This document shows, in pieces, positions 48,521 to 59,699 of a DNA stretch of 64,000 nucleotides. Origin of the DNA: Trichoplax sp. H2 (lineage: Eukaryota; Placozoa; Uniplacotomia; Trichoplacea); NCBI GenBank assembly GCA_003344405.1, contig NOWV01000112.1, positions 1 through 64,000 of the forward strand, given 5' to 3'. The notes beneath the pieces are model-generated. The model was not told the origin of the DNA, searched no databases, and was given only the letters and a program-made list of their open reading frames with translations. A program made the position numbers and the translations under genes. The stretch's first letter is position 1; every line of letters starts with the position of its first letter.

Positions 48521-49398
48521 CACCGTCCGTCTTTCTTTCCATGCTCGCTCGACCGGGCCTACTGACTAGACTTGACCCACTCTCCCTTGACGACCATCCG
48601 TCTTTCTGTCCACGCTCGCTTGACCGGGCCAACTCTCCCTTGAGGACCATCCGTCTTTCTGTCCATGCTCGCTTGACCGGGCCAACTCTCCCTTGACGAC
48701 CACCTGTCTTTCTGTCCATGCTCACTTGACCGGGCCCACTCTCCCTTGACGACCATCCATCTTTCTGTCCATACTCGCTTGACCAGGCCAACTCTCCCTT
48801 GACGACCATCCGCCTTTCTGTCCATGCTAGCTTGATCGGGCCAACTCTCCCTTGACGACCATCCGTCTTTCTGTCCATGCTCACTTGATCGGGCCAACTC
48901 TCCCATGACGACCATCCGTCTTTCTGTCCATACTCGCTTGACGGGGCCAACTCTCCCTTGACGCCCATCCGTCTTTCTGTCCATGCTCGCTTGACGAGGC
49001 CTACTGACCCACTCTCCCTTGACGACCATCCGTCTTTCTGTCCATACTCGCTTGACCAGGCCAACTCTCCCTTGACGACCACCCGTCTTTCTGTCCATAC
49101 TAGCTTGATCGGGCCAACTCTCCCATGACGACCATCTGTCTTTCTGTCCATACTCGCTTGATCGGGCCAACTCTCCCTTGACGCCCATCCGTCTTTCTGT
49201 CCACGCTCGCTTGACGAGGCCTACTGACCCACTCTCCCTTGACGACTATCCGTCTTTCTTTCCATGCTAGCTTGACCGGGCCTACTGACCCACTCTCCCT
49301 GGACGACCATCCGTCTTTCTGTCCATACTAGCTTGACCGGGCCAACTCTCCCTGGACGACCATCCGTCTTTCTGTCCATACTCGCTTGACGGGGCCCA
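48521..49398. repeat. 53-bp minisatellite array
   Basis: About sixteen units of a ~53-bp motif (CTTGACCGGGCCAACTCTCC, then CTTGACGACCATCC, then GTCTTTCTGTCCAT). Some units are lengthened by an inserted CTACTGACC block. The motif is much richer in GC than its surroundings and strongly strand-skewed (C/T on plus). The minus strand lacks stops in all three phases of the unit; because 53 is not a multiple of 3, overlapping ORFs of more than 200 codons arise (48459-49151, 48559-49188). They are by-products of the repeat, not genes. Confidence 0.95.
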
Positions 49399-49430
49399 TT
49401 GACCCATGGTTCTGAGTGGGGACGTCGTAA

Positions 49431-49443
49431 CCCCCCCCCCCCC
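49431..49443. repeat. Poly-C run
   Basis: Thirteen consecutive C shortly after the minisatellite; a likely length-variable and error-prone site. Confidence 0.9.
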
Positions 49444-49681
49444 TGTCCAATGTCAAGCCATAGAATACTGTACAGTGTATTAAGTAAGACTCGGTGTGAG
49501 TCGATTGAAACCAAGCAGGTTGAAGAAGTTACGCTGTGGCTGTCATTGCCTAACCCAAGTCCATGGGCGCTTGCCACCGTCCCAGGGTTCAATAATTTTC
49601 AGTCTAATCCCTTTGGCCGTGGTTGGCGTGTGTTGATTGTAGTTGGAGTTTCAAGTATCGGCCAGTTGGTGGAAAACTACC

Positions 49682-52600
49682 ATGGCGGTGTCGAAGCAAT
49701 TAGTAAGATCCAAGTCGGGCCTTCGAATGGTCACCACAAGTGCCGTCATGAAATCGCCCTTTGAACTAGAAGAACCACAATGGGAAGCAGATAATTGTGT
49801 AAGAATTAATTTGCCTCTTTCGCTCATTTTCTTGTTGTTCTTTTCGCCATCATGGAGTCGGGGTAGAGGCCACTGGGACATGGTTGACGTAATCGATCGA
49901 TGACGGCCCACTCCGTCTCCATGGAAAATAGCGCCGATCAAGTGGAGAAAAGCGCCGTGGATTGAAATCGATGTGAACTATTTCTTGCTAGGAGTGTCAT
50001 CATCGACGATAGATTAGTGGATGCATTAAGTTGGATTGGACAAGTTGTAATGGAAGATGTTGTTGTTGTTGTTGTTGAGACGATTGGATACAAGACAACG
50101 TGATGCTTGGGGAGTGATAGGGAATGGACTGATGCCGTCACGGTAGATTGCGACAGTTTACTGCTTTCAGCTATGGCGATCAATAACCATGATGGCTTTT
50201 CTGACCTAAAGGATTCGCTTAAATCAATTCATTTTTTGCCAACTAGCCAATAGTAGATTCTCTACCTTTTTCGACACATGGTAATGATGCGTAGTAGCAT
50301 GGTAGAATAGTGATTGAATCATCGACTACTCGATAAACTTGATGAACATCGACGACAGTCTACTCCTCTTCATCGATTCGCTTTATTTGGATAGCATCGC
50401 TCAGCTAAACCAAGTTCGCCTCCATCCATGTTGATTTTAGACCCTTTCTAGTCCATCAATGGCGTGATAATAAGTCGATAGCGATCGATTACGACCACAA
50501 CTTACGCTAGGATCAACGATTTCATCTTTAATCGTTGTTTTGAAATAAAATAAACTTTCTTATTGGAATGATGGATAGACACGTATAATGAGTTTTACCT
50601 CTAGAATCATGGTCATATTGATGAGACTAATTTTTTTTTTTCTCTCTCTCTCTTTCTCTTCTATAAACTATGGTAGTGTACCAATTGCAAGAAGTGTGGA
50701 ACTCGATTCGACTTTTTAAAGCGAAAAGTAAATCAATTCTAATGTTAACGATCGATTACGATAGCTTAAATTATCCTACTCAGTTCATTAATGATTTTAA
50801 TTGAATGTTATTGAGTCAATGATAAGCACTTGTTCAAGCTATCCTAGCTAGCAATTGTACCTGATAGATTAGTTTAATCATTCTTCAATACTTCCGCTTG
50901 TCCACGGTAGGATCAAAATCTTACTACAATTGGACACTACTATGACTGTATAACCATGTGTAATCACTTACTAATCAGTCATCGTGCTTCGTTGTACAGT
51001 ACATCTTGAGTTGCTTGATGTTGACTACAAATAGAAATGTCGTTCTACTTTTATTTCATTGATCATGGAAAAAAGTTATACACGACCCAAGTTAGTCATA
51101 ATGTTCAACTAATCATGCTATACAATATCATGGATAATTCGATCTTTTAGCAGGCATGAATAACGAGTCAGTGCATCAGGTTACTATCTACTTTATTAAA
51201 AGGATTACATACATTTTTATCGATCCTCAGCGTCGGTAGTAAACGTAGCAGACAGGAATTATTTGTTTGTAAAAATACTTTTCTCAAACATAGTTCCTGT
51301 GGCTGGCTCTACGGCTGTATCCTCTTAGTTATGTCATGAATTCATTGGGCTTGCAGCAAACATTCTATGAAACTTTACATAAACAATGTTCCATTCAAAT
51401 CCTTCTAGAGTGTTGTATGTAATTCAACATGGATAGCTAATAGATGAAATAATGTGTTTCAAGTAGAAGGAATCCAAGCAGTTCATGTTATACTTATGTA
51501 AGATAGTCTTGCTGCAATTCATCAATTTATTCTCTAGTCGATGAATACAATATTGGCCCATGTTTGAGGTAATGTTTATCGAATTCATTTCATATAGTTA
51601 GATGCCATCGTAGTACTGTTATAAAGTAGTGCATTGCTATGACGATTTTGTCAATAAGGTGCCAGAGGTTCGGTTGCCATCATAATAGAATGCTAGATGA
51701 CATCAATGTCATTAACAGGAGAGAATTACATTGTTTTAGCAATATAGCGGTCATAAATCATCTGCTTTAGTAATAGGCACTACATTGAGATACTCTCAGT
51801 AAAAGGCTTTCTTTTGTAGATAGGTCATGAGTTGCATCAAATTTCATCACTGTAGTAGTATTTACTATTATACGATAGCGCAAGAACAGTAACTAATTGT
51901 ATATGTAGTACAGACTAGCTAGCAAGAATGAGAACTATCACTACTGTAATGTTTATGCCATCATCAAAAGCAATCGTGTACTCATCATCATTTATCATTG
52001 GAACCAAAATCAGCTTAGTATGATTTTATTCTAAAATTCTTCTTGCATGAAATACATTGTCAAATACAAATGTCGATCATGCTACACCGTCTCGATAACA
52101 GAGTTAAAATGAAAATGACAAAATAGGGTAAAAATGATACATCAAGACAGTGAAGCTGCTCAAGTGGAAGGTCTATCATCATTAATCAAACACTATCAGT
52201 TTTAATAATTTTTTGTTCTTCAATATTTTATTTACAGTATTTTGCATATTACAACACAACATTACTTACGTAACTGCAATACTACTAAATAGGGTAAAAT
52301 TGACATCTTATGATATTAGCAATCCATTGATTGTCAATTTTATTCGTTCTAGCATCATTGTAGAAGATGTGGACAGGTCTTTTGCAATTCATGCTGTGAT
52401 AATAGGCTTCCGTTACCGCGATTTGCTTTCGTTGATCCTGTTCGGCAATGCGGTCCATGTTCCATCATTACTAAGAAAGAAAATGAATTCTTCAATAAAC
52501 ATCTCAAGGCATTCCTTAATGGTAAACTAGATATTTCATACGTTTCTGGCAAAGTGTAGGCTTTGATCTTTCGAAATATCAATCTATTACATATTTTTGT

Positions 52601-53545
52601 GTAGGAGGAACTTTTACCGTTTCTGTTAACGACAATGAACCTGAATTAGGAGCTATGTATATTTGCAAGCTGACACCAGACCATAAGTTAGTCGATCATA
52701 AGTGTCTAAATTATTAACGTAATAAGCCTATTATAAAATATCGACTGTGCCTATAAGGAGAGATTTATTATACTGTATACAACGTTATCCATTATCACTA
52801 TGGATCAACCTACGGCTGAAATTGTATGCTATTAAAAGTGTGCTAGCTTGTAGTAAAAATACTATCGTACATGAAGACATTCAACTTCTGTAATTCTTTA
52901 GCAGAATTGGATTGTCAAATCCAATCCAATTCAAAGACTTATTGTCAATCTGTAGGATAATTTATAAGCAGTGATTATGAGTTTCATAAATCTATATTAT
53001 CCACTAAATAAATTACCTAATCGACATGATCGTTATGGTAATACTTAAGTTCTGTAAAAATGATTCATTTTTCGCTGCAGTTATTGACACCAGCATTTTA
53101 ATTTCTCTGTAGGACAATCACCTTCGAAGGTGGCAATGCTACACCTGTAGATTCTTTTACAATCTCTTCTATTAAGGATTTGGAGATTTTATTGGAAAAT
53201 AGCAATGATAAAGGTTAATAAAAATCCATTAATTGCATAGTATTATCTATACTTTGGTGTATTAAATGTATATACCGTAATTGACTTGTGGCATAATATT
53301 TTGTAGCTGGTGTTCCAATTGGAATTGTGGTGACTTATTATGGAACAGAAAATCAGGTTGAGAAAGTTAAACTTTTAGTTGCTGCTACGCCCAACAAGAA
53401 ACAGTCTATTGCTTGGATTATCGCATTACAAAAGGTAATCATGGCTAAAAGTTAAAATAATATGACTAATATCGTTGTACTTACAAAGCAATGGTTATCT
53501 TTACCGATTTAGGGAATCTCTATGATAAACAACTCCAATGGTTAA
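49682..53545 (+). CDS. ZFYVE21: FYVE-domain protein ZFYVE21
   Basis: Seven exons: 49682-49798, 50677-50727, 52353-52521, 52605-52686, 53113-53213, 53307-53434, 53513-53545. All are GT-AG with matching phases; 681 nt, 226 residues (human 234). The N-terminus has [13 protein letters not shown] and [15 protein letters not shown], as in ZFYVE21. The FYVE zinc finger spans residues ~34-92: zinc ligands C43/C46, C59/C62, C67/C70 and C89/C92, the RKHHCR phosphoinositide motif at 55-60, and FVDPVRQC. The C-terminal half is the PH-like ZF21 domain, with [37 protein letters not shown] and a closing AWIIALQK helix. Known from the family: PI3P-positive early-endosome binding and regulation of focal-adhesion turnover. 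Start ATG 49682 is in good context (ACCATGG) and aligns with human. Intron 2 (1.6 kb) is the only long one. No coding breaks seen. Confidence 0.96.
50728..52352 (+). other. ZFYVE21 intron 2
   Basis: Long intron splitting the FYVE finger just before HHCRRCG. It is AT-rich, with weak repeated words (ATCATCATT, GTAGTATTTACTA, AATAGGGTAAAA) but no clear array and no nested gene seen. Confidence 0.6.
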
Positions 53546-54112
53546 ATGTCCTCTCCTAGCCATCCTATGCCATTAACGGCAATGTAAAGTAATCGCCCAA
53601 AGAGTTATTGTTGTTCTGGTAGATTAAGAATTTACTAAGATGTAATCATATGTCTGGAATGTTGTAATTAGAAAATTAATTCCTATTCAGGTTAATATTG
53701 TCAAATACCATGATGATGGGGATAGATCTATATTAGGGTTAATATACACGTATAACTAGAATTAGACAACATTCCTACAGTTATCTTATAGTTTCTTTGT
53801 TCATCTTGCAATGATTTCATTTTATCTTTCATTTTGAGATTAGTTTACCACTTATCGACTGTAGTTTATAAATTATCAATTTACGTATGAACTGACATCT
53901 AAACATTTAAAGTAACAATTTATACAATAACATCACTGACTAGATTCTGTATTGATTGTGTATGTATCCATCGATTGAATATGACCATTCGAAACTTACA
54001 TATATCAGTCTTATGCTATTTTTACTGTATGCAAAAGCTTGATCAGTTGAATTTGTATTGTAGACCAATATAAATAGATATGATCACATTACGACTTTTA
54101 CTCTTCACTATG

Positions 54113-54147
54113 TATATATATATATATATACACACACATATATATAG
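54113..54147. repeat. TA/CA microsatellite
   Basis: An alternating TA tract passes into CACACA and back to TATATA; a simple dinucleotide repeat. Confidence 0.9.
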
Positions 54148-55284
54148 TTGTCTTTTTTATAAAGACAGATTATCAACTGTAGTTATTGCGGTAATTCTTA
54201 ACTCAGAACCTGTACTTCTAGTTTCATAACGATATTTAAATTTGAATTAACAGCTACGGCTTAAGAATAATTCTTAGATTTGATTTGAGAGATTCTTTTT
54301 CTTTTATCCTTTATTACTATAGTTTCATTTGTAGACACAAGAAAATCTATCGCTTAGTTCGATATAATATACGACAGTCATACATCACTGGTTATCCGTA
54401 ATGGTTTCTTAAATATGACCATGTTAAATTTTATTTTTCAGATCTAAAATAAAAAATATATCAGTAAAAAGTTATATACTTGCGTCTGTTCTTGCAAAAT
54501 ACAATATACTAGTACAAAAAACAGATAATAATACTCCACTTTCCAATCGAGAGATAGATTACAATTTCTACCCTACATAATACTAGGAAGATTTAATATG
54601 GATCGTTGTCGTTATGTTCGCGACATACTTTGCTACCCAATTACCATGATAGAATACTTCTTCTGGCTATAATAGCTTCTTTGCTTATATAAAATATTAA
54701 CCCATAACTAATTGTAAATCATAATAACAAGATTATACTTTAATCGAAGTTTCCATTCAATAAATGATATTTTTCTTTGTTCCATAGCTTAGATTAAATT
54801 TATAAAGAGCATAATCAATGTAATTATAGATATTGTTCCTGTGGATATGCTTTGTCATATTCAGATTACATTTGTATGCTTTTGTGTGTAACCTGATTGA
54901 TAAAAACGTTCTCATCAAGATTGTATCAAGCTTTCGAAAGCTGGATTCATTTCTGTATTGCGCTCGATAGATATAATAAGCTGTATCTTCTCCTAATAAA
55001 ATTGCTTACTCTGATAATTGATCTAATAGCGATGGACTTATTTGATGGTTGAGCACGAATAGTAATTCAGTTTTCTTTGATCTCAGACATTATGTTTGGA
55101 TAGAGATAGGTAATTCTCTATTCTAAGCTGCTTAATACAGTACCATCATACCTATGCCATTACAGGCTCTTCGAATATTGTATGATCACTCAATGCTATG
55201 AAAAATGATTGTATTTATAGAAAAAGAGAAAACCTGGCTAATTCAATGTCCACGTTTTGTATTACCTATAGAAACTCTTAAATT

Positions 55285-55420
55285 ATGCAATCTATTTTCA
55301 CACTTTTACTCGTAGTGTTCTTCTATGCAGAACGGTACTGTAATAGGGATGCATTGGTTTCGTATACTGGAGCCATATCAATCTCATCCTTTCATACGTT
55401 ATCAATTAATAAACAAGAAG
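55285..55420 (+). CDS. Possible first exon of a small secreted peptide
   Basis: ATG at 55285 opens MQSIFTLLLVVFFYAERYC, a short N-region and hydrophobic core with small/polar residues following, which is a typical signal-peptide layout. The frame continues through NRDALVSYTGAISISSFHT to KQE and meets a GAAG|GTAATT splice-donor-like site at 55420/55421; without splicing it stops at 55428 (47 codons). No second exon was identified and no family is recognised. Placozoans are known to make many small secreted neuropeptide-like products, which makes it worth noting, but a chance AT-rich ORF remains quite possible. Confidence 0.25.
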
Positions 55421-56479
55421 GTAATTAGTCAGTCTTGAATAAGTAAAATAACAATTTGAGTTTCGGAGATTAAACAAATTGTAGTTGATGATGATTAGAA
55501 TGAGGAACAGACGATTTGACTTAAATTGGTTAAAATAGTTGAATCACGTATTGTCCATATATTATTATTTTAGCAATAGCGGTGTAAAACTAGATAGGAT
55601 ATATTATTTTCAACCTACTAGGCTTGAATATTTTAAAACGATTAGTAGTTGTTTACATTACCCTGTTAGACAAATCCGTTAGCACATAGACGATTTAATC
55701 ATCGGTTATGTCTACAATTGATCTTTCCATCAATAACTTTAATTATTGGTATCAACCAATGCTTGGACAGTCATGGAAATGCGTTACAGTAGTAAAGTTA
55801 TGACTTCAAAATATAGCAAAGTCCACATTGCCATAAGATTTGTGCATCGACATGGTTATTCCATTTTATCTTCATCTCAATTCACATTTCTTTCTAGACC
55901 ATAAATGATGCTATACGCGTATTTTCATCGGATACGGACTAACCTGATCGTAAATACTACTCTTGGTATTATAACTTATACGTATATTAAAATAATATTA
56001 TCACATATAGAATAAGTTGGAAGAGGTCATGGATGGTATAATGAATAAATTAATAATTGATTATTGATCCATATGATTAAGAACAAGTCGTTGGCTCACA
56101 ATGCCGAAACAGTTGTACACAGTATACATTCTCGTATATACCGTATATACAGTGTTATATATCTTATGTTATCTATCAACTAATATCAAGATATTAAGGT
56201 GGTGCATAACTTCGATTGCTAGTACAGCACAGTTAGTCTCATATGCGTATGAGTATTAGTATAAGGTACTAAGGAGCTTTTAGCCAGTTAGGAAACATTA
56301 CCTTGGAGAAAGTTTTAAGGTTAGATTTGCGAGATTTATATTAAGAGTAAACGAGTATTAAGGCCTAAACTACCATCCAATGTCAACATTTAACCGAAGT
56401 GAAAGCATAATGGTTGGAGTACCTCGAGCTGAGCTGTTAGAATAGAAAAAATTTCAGTAAAATTGCAACAGGTAGGATA

Positions 56480-56507
56480 CTATGGTAGGATACCTATCCT
56501 ACCATAG
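56480..56507. repeat. Perfect 13-bp inverted repeat
   Basis: CTATGGTAGGATA, a CC spacer, then TATCCTACCATAG. A second partial GGTAGGATAC copy lies immediately upstream (56471-56480). A near-perfect palindrome able to form a tight hairpin; role unknown. Confidence 0.85.
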
Positions 56508-57308
56508 CTTAGATTGCAAACAAATATTGTTATTAATGATGCAAAGTTAATTAGATTAACGAGGTAAAGATAAGGATACTGAATTACTTAGCTTTCCTGC
56601 ACACTAAGATAGATCAGAGTTATATGATCCTATGGATGTTAAATCATACCTTAGCTGTTAAATACTTGTATGCTTATAGCATTACTAGCATATATATATA
56701 ATATATATTTATGGACAGATTTTATGACAAATGCAGTGGAAAAAGTACGATAGGACGGATTCGATCATGATTATCATCTTGCTTCTCTTTTGTAAATGCC
56801 TTTCAAGAGGACGATTATTCTATTTCACTTTGAATTATACTATGTGAGACCTTCAATCAGTTTTCAAGTCATTGAAAAAAGTAATTATAAGAAATGGGTG
56901 CATACAGTAGAGGGAGCTCAGTTGTAATCTTAAAATCGGACCATCGGGGGGTAATCCATGTAGGCGTCTACGCGTATGTATGATTGGAAAAGAAGAGAAA
57001 AAGTTGACCTATTACTATAAGCCGTAGTTTCGAAATTTTTTAGACACAATCATCACGTCACGGATTTGATAGATAATTAGTTAATCTATTTATTCTTTGC
57101 TCTTATTTCTTCTAGCGAACATTGGCTTAAATTGGGGACTTGCTATACAAAAATAGGACAGATTAGTGAATGCCTTTTAGTGTTGAGAGATAGTCTTTGT
57201 TGCTTCTATATCGGACGGTCGGTCCTTTAAGTCTGGCTATTCCTTAATCATTCTAGCCTGTGATTTTTTTCCACGTTAAATCAACTTTTCTACTCAGTCT
57301 TGAACGGC

Positions 57309-59111
57309 ATGAGTAACGTATCGAAATCTCCTAAAGATTACCATAGTGACGATCTTAATGATCGTCATGGAGAAAAGGATCGAAAACAATTTAATGAAAC
57401 TGTTCTTAGCCAGCGAGCTCAGAAAGCAACACCATTAGAATCATCAAATGCTGAAGAATTACCGGTGGTCATTTATACAGCAAAGAAAATTTACACTATG
57501 AACTGCTTGCAACCAGAAGCTACCGCAATTGCTGTCCAAGGTGATCGTATTTTTGCCGTTGGATCAGAAGATAGCATCGTAACTGGTTTAAAAGCAAGAG
57601 AACAAAGCTATCAAATTAAAAGGGATTACAAGGACTGCTTCTTTTACCCGGGATTTATTGAATCACACTGCCATGCCTCTTTGGAAGCATTGTATTTTCA
57701 ATTTCACTACGTTGGAGCTACTGATCGAATCAAATGCGTGAATGGGACTATGGTCGAAATGAAGGGTTTTAATAGCAAGCAAAAGGTGTTAGATCATCTT
57801 CAGCAAGTTTCAGAAGCTAGCCATGAAAATATTATCGTTGCATGGGGCTATGATCCAACATTACTTCTCAATGAAGCCAGTCCTAATATTCATGCGTCGG
57901 AAATCGATTTTCAGGAGGGCAAGAAAGTAGTTGTTATGAATATGAGTGGACACATAGCCTATATTAACCATGCAGTTCTAACCGAAATAGGTTATACCGA
58001 TAAGACTGACATGAAAGGTGTCATTAAAGATGAAGATGGCCATTTGACAGGAGAATTACAAGAAATGACAGCTATGGCTCCATTGTTTGGCTACTATGAT
58101 GTTGATTTAGATGATTTAGTTAGGGGATTTCGTAGCTTTGCAACTGTAGCTAGCTCCAAGGGAGTTACGACACTAACCGATCTTGCTTTTGGTATTGTTA
58201 ATCATACCTGGGCTGCATTACAGCAGGTTACACAAGAAAATAACTGTCCAGTGAAAGTCAACTGTTATATGCTAAATGGTGTTTACGATCGTAGAGGTGG
58301 AGCAGATGGCTTTCGAGCATTGAAACAATCGGAGAATCCAAAGTTGAAATTAACAGGCGTCAAAATAATTTCGGATGGTTCAATACAAGGATTTACTGGC
58401 CTTATGCGATGGCCGTATTATTATACAAGTCGAGATCAAGGTCTTGCTAATATTACGCCTATTGCTCTTGATCAAACAGTACGTGAATTAGTCAGTAATG
58501 ATATTCCTTGCGCTATCCATACTAATGGCGATGGCTCTATCGAGATGGTATTAGATAGTATTGAGCGAGTAACGCGTTTTACTCCAGATCGTGATCCACG
58601 TTTTCGATTAGAACATTGCCAAACGCCTACTGAAGATCATCTTGAAAGAATGAAACGCTACAATATTAACGCTAATTTCTTCGTAAATCATATTTATTAC
58701 TGGGGAAATGTTCATAAGAATCAAACAATCGGTCCAGATCGTGTTGAATATATGAATCCTTGTGCTACAGCCAAAAAGCTTGGAATCACCTTTGCTCTTC
58801 ATTCTGATTCTCCTATAACAGCGATTGATCCACTCTTAATGGTTCAAAATGCCGTTGTACGTCAAACCAAAGAAGGGAATGTTATTGGCGAAAATGAGAG
58901 AATTTGTGTTTATGACGCCTTGAGAGCGGTTACTAAAGACGCTGCTTATTTGTTACGTGAAGAAAGGATTAAAGGGACACTTGCATTTGGAAAACTAGCC
59001 GACATAGCTATCTTAGAGAAAGATGTATTTCAAGTTGACAAGGAGGATATTCATAAAATTGTTGTGAGAGCTACATTAGTTAACGGTCGGGTTTTTGATC
59101 ATCGTTCGTAG
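57309..59111 (+). CDS. Intronless amidohydrolase (Amidohydro_3 / YtcJ-like)
   Basis: A single 600-codon exon. After a ~45-residue polar N-terminus comes a complete metal-dependent hydrolase of the Amidohydro_3 group. VIYTAKKIYTMN begins the small β-sandwich. FYPGFIESHCHAS supplies the HxH metal pair near residues 120-122, and GVKIISDGSIQG the Lys/Asp of the barrel. Further His and Asp ligands lie in AIHTNGDGSIE, FRLEHCQTP and FALHSDSPI; KGTLAFGKLADIAILE returns to the sandwich. All ligands look intact, so it should be active. Relatives hydrolyse exocyclic amides or N-acyl compounds; the substrate here is unknown. There is no signal peptide. Start 57309 is the first ATG in frame. The lack of introns contrasts with every multi-exon neighbour, and the family is commonest in bacteria and fungi, so lateral acquisition or retroposition is possible. 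This is inference only. Confidence 0.95.
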   Translation: MSNVSKSPKDYHSDDLNDRHGEKDRKQFNETVLSQRAQKATPLESSNAEELPVVIYTAKKIYTMNCLQPEATAIAVQGDRIFAVGSEDSIVTGLKAREQSYQIKRDYKDCFFYPGFIESHCHASLEALYFQFHYVGATDRIKCVNGTMVEMKGFNSKQKVLDHLQQVSEASHENIIVAWGYDPTLLLNEASPNIHASEIDFQEGKKVVVMNMSGHIAYINHAVLTEIGYTDKTDMKGVIKDEDGHLTGELQEMTAMAPLFGYYDVDLDDLVRGFRSFATVASSKGVTTLTDLAFGIVNHTWAALQQVTQENNCPVKVNCYMLNGVYDRRGGADGFRALKQSENPKLKLTGVKIISDGSIQGFTGLMRWPYYYTSRDQGLANITPIALDQTVRELVSNDIPCAIHTNGDGSIEMVLDSIERVTRFTPDRDPRFRLEHCQTPTEDHLERMKRYNINANFFVNHIYYWGNVHKNQTIGPDRVEYMNPCATAKKLGITFALHSDSPITAIDPLLMVQNAVVRQTKEGNVIGENERICVYDALRAVTKDAAYLLREERIKGTLAFGKLADIAILEKDVFQVDKEDIHKIVVRATLVNGRVFDHRS

Positions 59112-59699
59112 GCTAATTTAGTTAGAAGAGATTAAATTGTGTAGACTGAGGTGTATTTAGCTAGCATAAATTAAAACAGCCAGTTCATATATAAGTAAAT
59201 CTTACATTGTGACGATGATATTGCTATAAAACTATTGGTAAAATGTTGCTATGCGGATTGTAGCTACAATTGCTATGAAGAAAATTGGAGCAGGCAACTG
59301 CAGATTATTCGGTACTTCTGTCTAGAAGTCTTTCCAGTAGTTAAATTCGTCTGAAGTCGAACTGGGCATAGATATTTCTTGTATAAAAGTCGAATGAAGT
59401 TCTAATTTTCTACGAATGTTGGGAATTTTGTGATGGATTATATAGTATCACAGATAGGTAAAGTACTTACAGTGCAGATGAAAAATAAAGTACTTCTTGA
59501 AGATTATACAAGGATGAAGTAGAATAGCATTGATATCTTAGTCCACTATTGTGCCATTATTTGCTGTGAATTAGCAACAGCATAAACCTAAGATAAATAC
59601 ATCAGGATCTCGCTAAGGTTTTAATAGTTTATAGATGTAATATTCAAAACTATATAGATAAGAAGCATAAATAAGATGGTAATGTCATAAGAATGAATT
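59112..59699. other. Spacer between converging genes
   Basis: Shared 3' flank of the plus-strand amidohydrolase and the minus-strand NEPRO gene. No gene seen. Confidence 0.5.

Larger units (their letters stand above)
47122..48700. repeat. ~780-bp direct duplication either side of an assembly gap
   Basis: Sequence from 47122 (GTGAGCAAAATTGATGTCAC) to the gap is repeated almost exactly from 47920 onward, through GAGAGTTGGAGAGATTTG and ACCTGGCAGCCGTTTCAT into the minisatellite. Differences are scattered substitutions plus ~30 bp present only in the second copy (around 48326-48355). It could be a true tandem duplication or two haplotypes placed end to end by the assembler. Confidence 0.9.
53546..57308. 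other. Gene-poor spacer between ZFYVE21 and the amidohydrolase
   Basis: No confirmed gene. It holds a (TA)n/(CA)n microsatellite at about 54113-54147, a perfect inverted repeat at 56480-56507, a short TATATA palindrome near 56690-56710 and a possible secreted-peptide exon at 55285-55420. Confidence 0.5.

Noticed and set aside
48459-49188. Overlapping minus-strand ORFs of 230 and 209 codons
   Set aside because: Produced by the 53-bp minisatellite, whose unit lacks stops in every minus phase.
49221-49592. 123-codon minus-strand and 121-codon plus-strand (49399-49764) ORFs
   Set aside because: Minisatellite edge, poly-C run and antisense of ZFYVE21 exon 1; no family resemblance.
52213-52530. 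105-codon plus-strand ORF
   Set aside because: Wrong frame over ZFYVE21 exon 3; the correct frame shows the FYVE motif HHCRRCG.
53113-53434. Initial reading as an ELMO-type PH domain
   Set aside because: Joining the upstream exons shows a ZFYVE21 N-terminus and FYVE finger, so the PH-like segment is the ZFYVE21 C-terminal domain.
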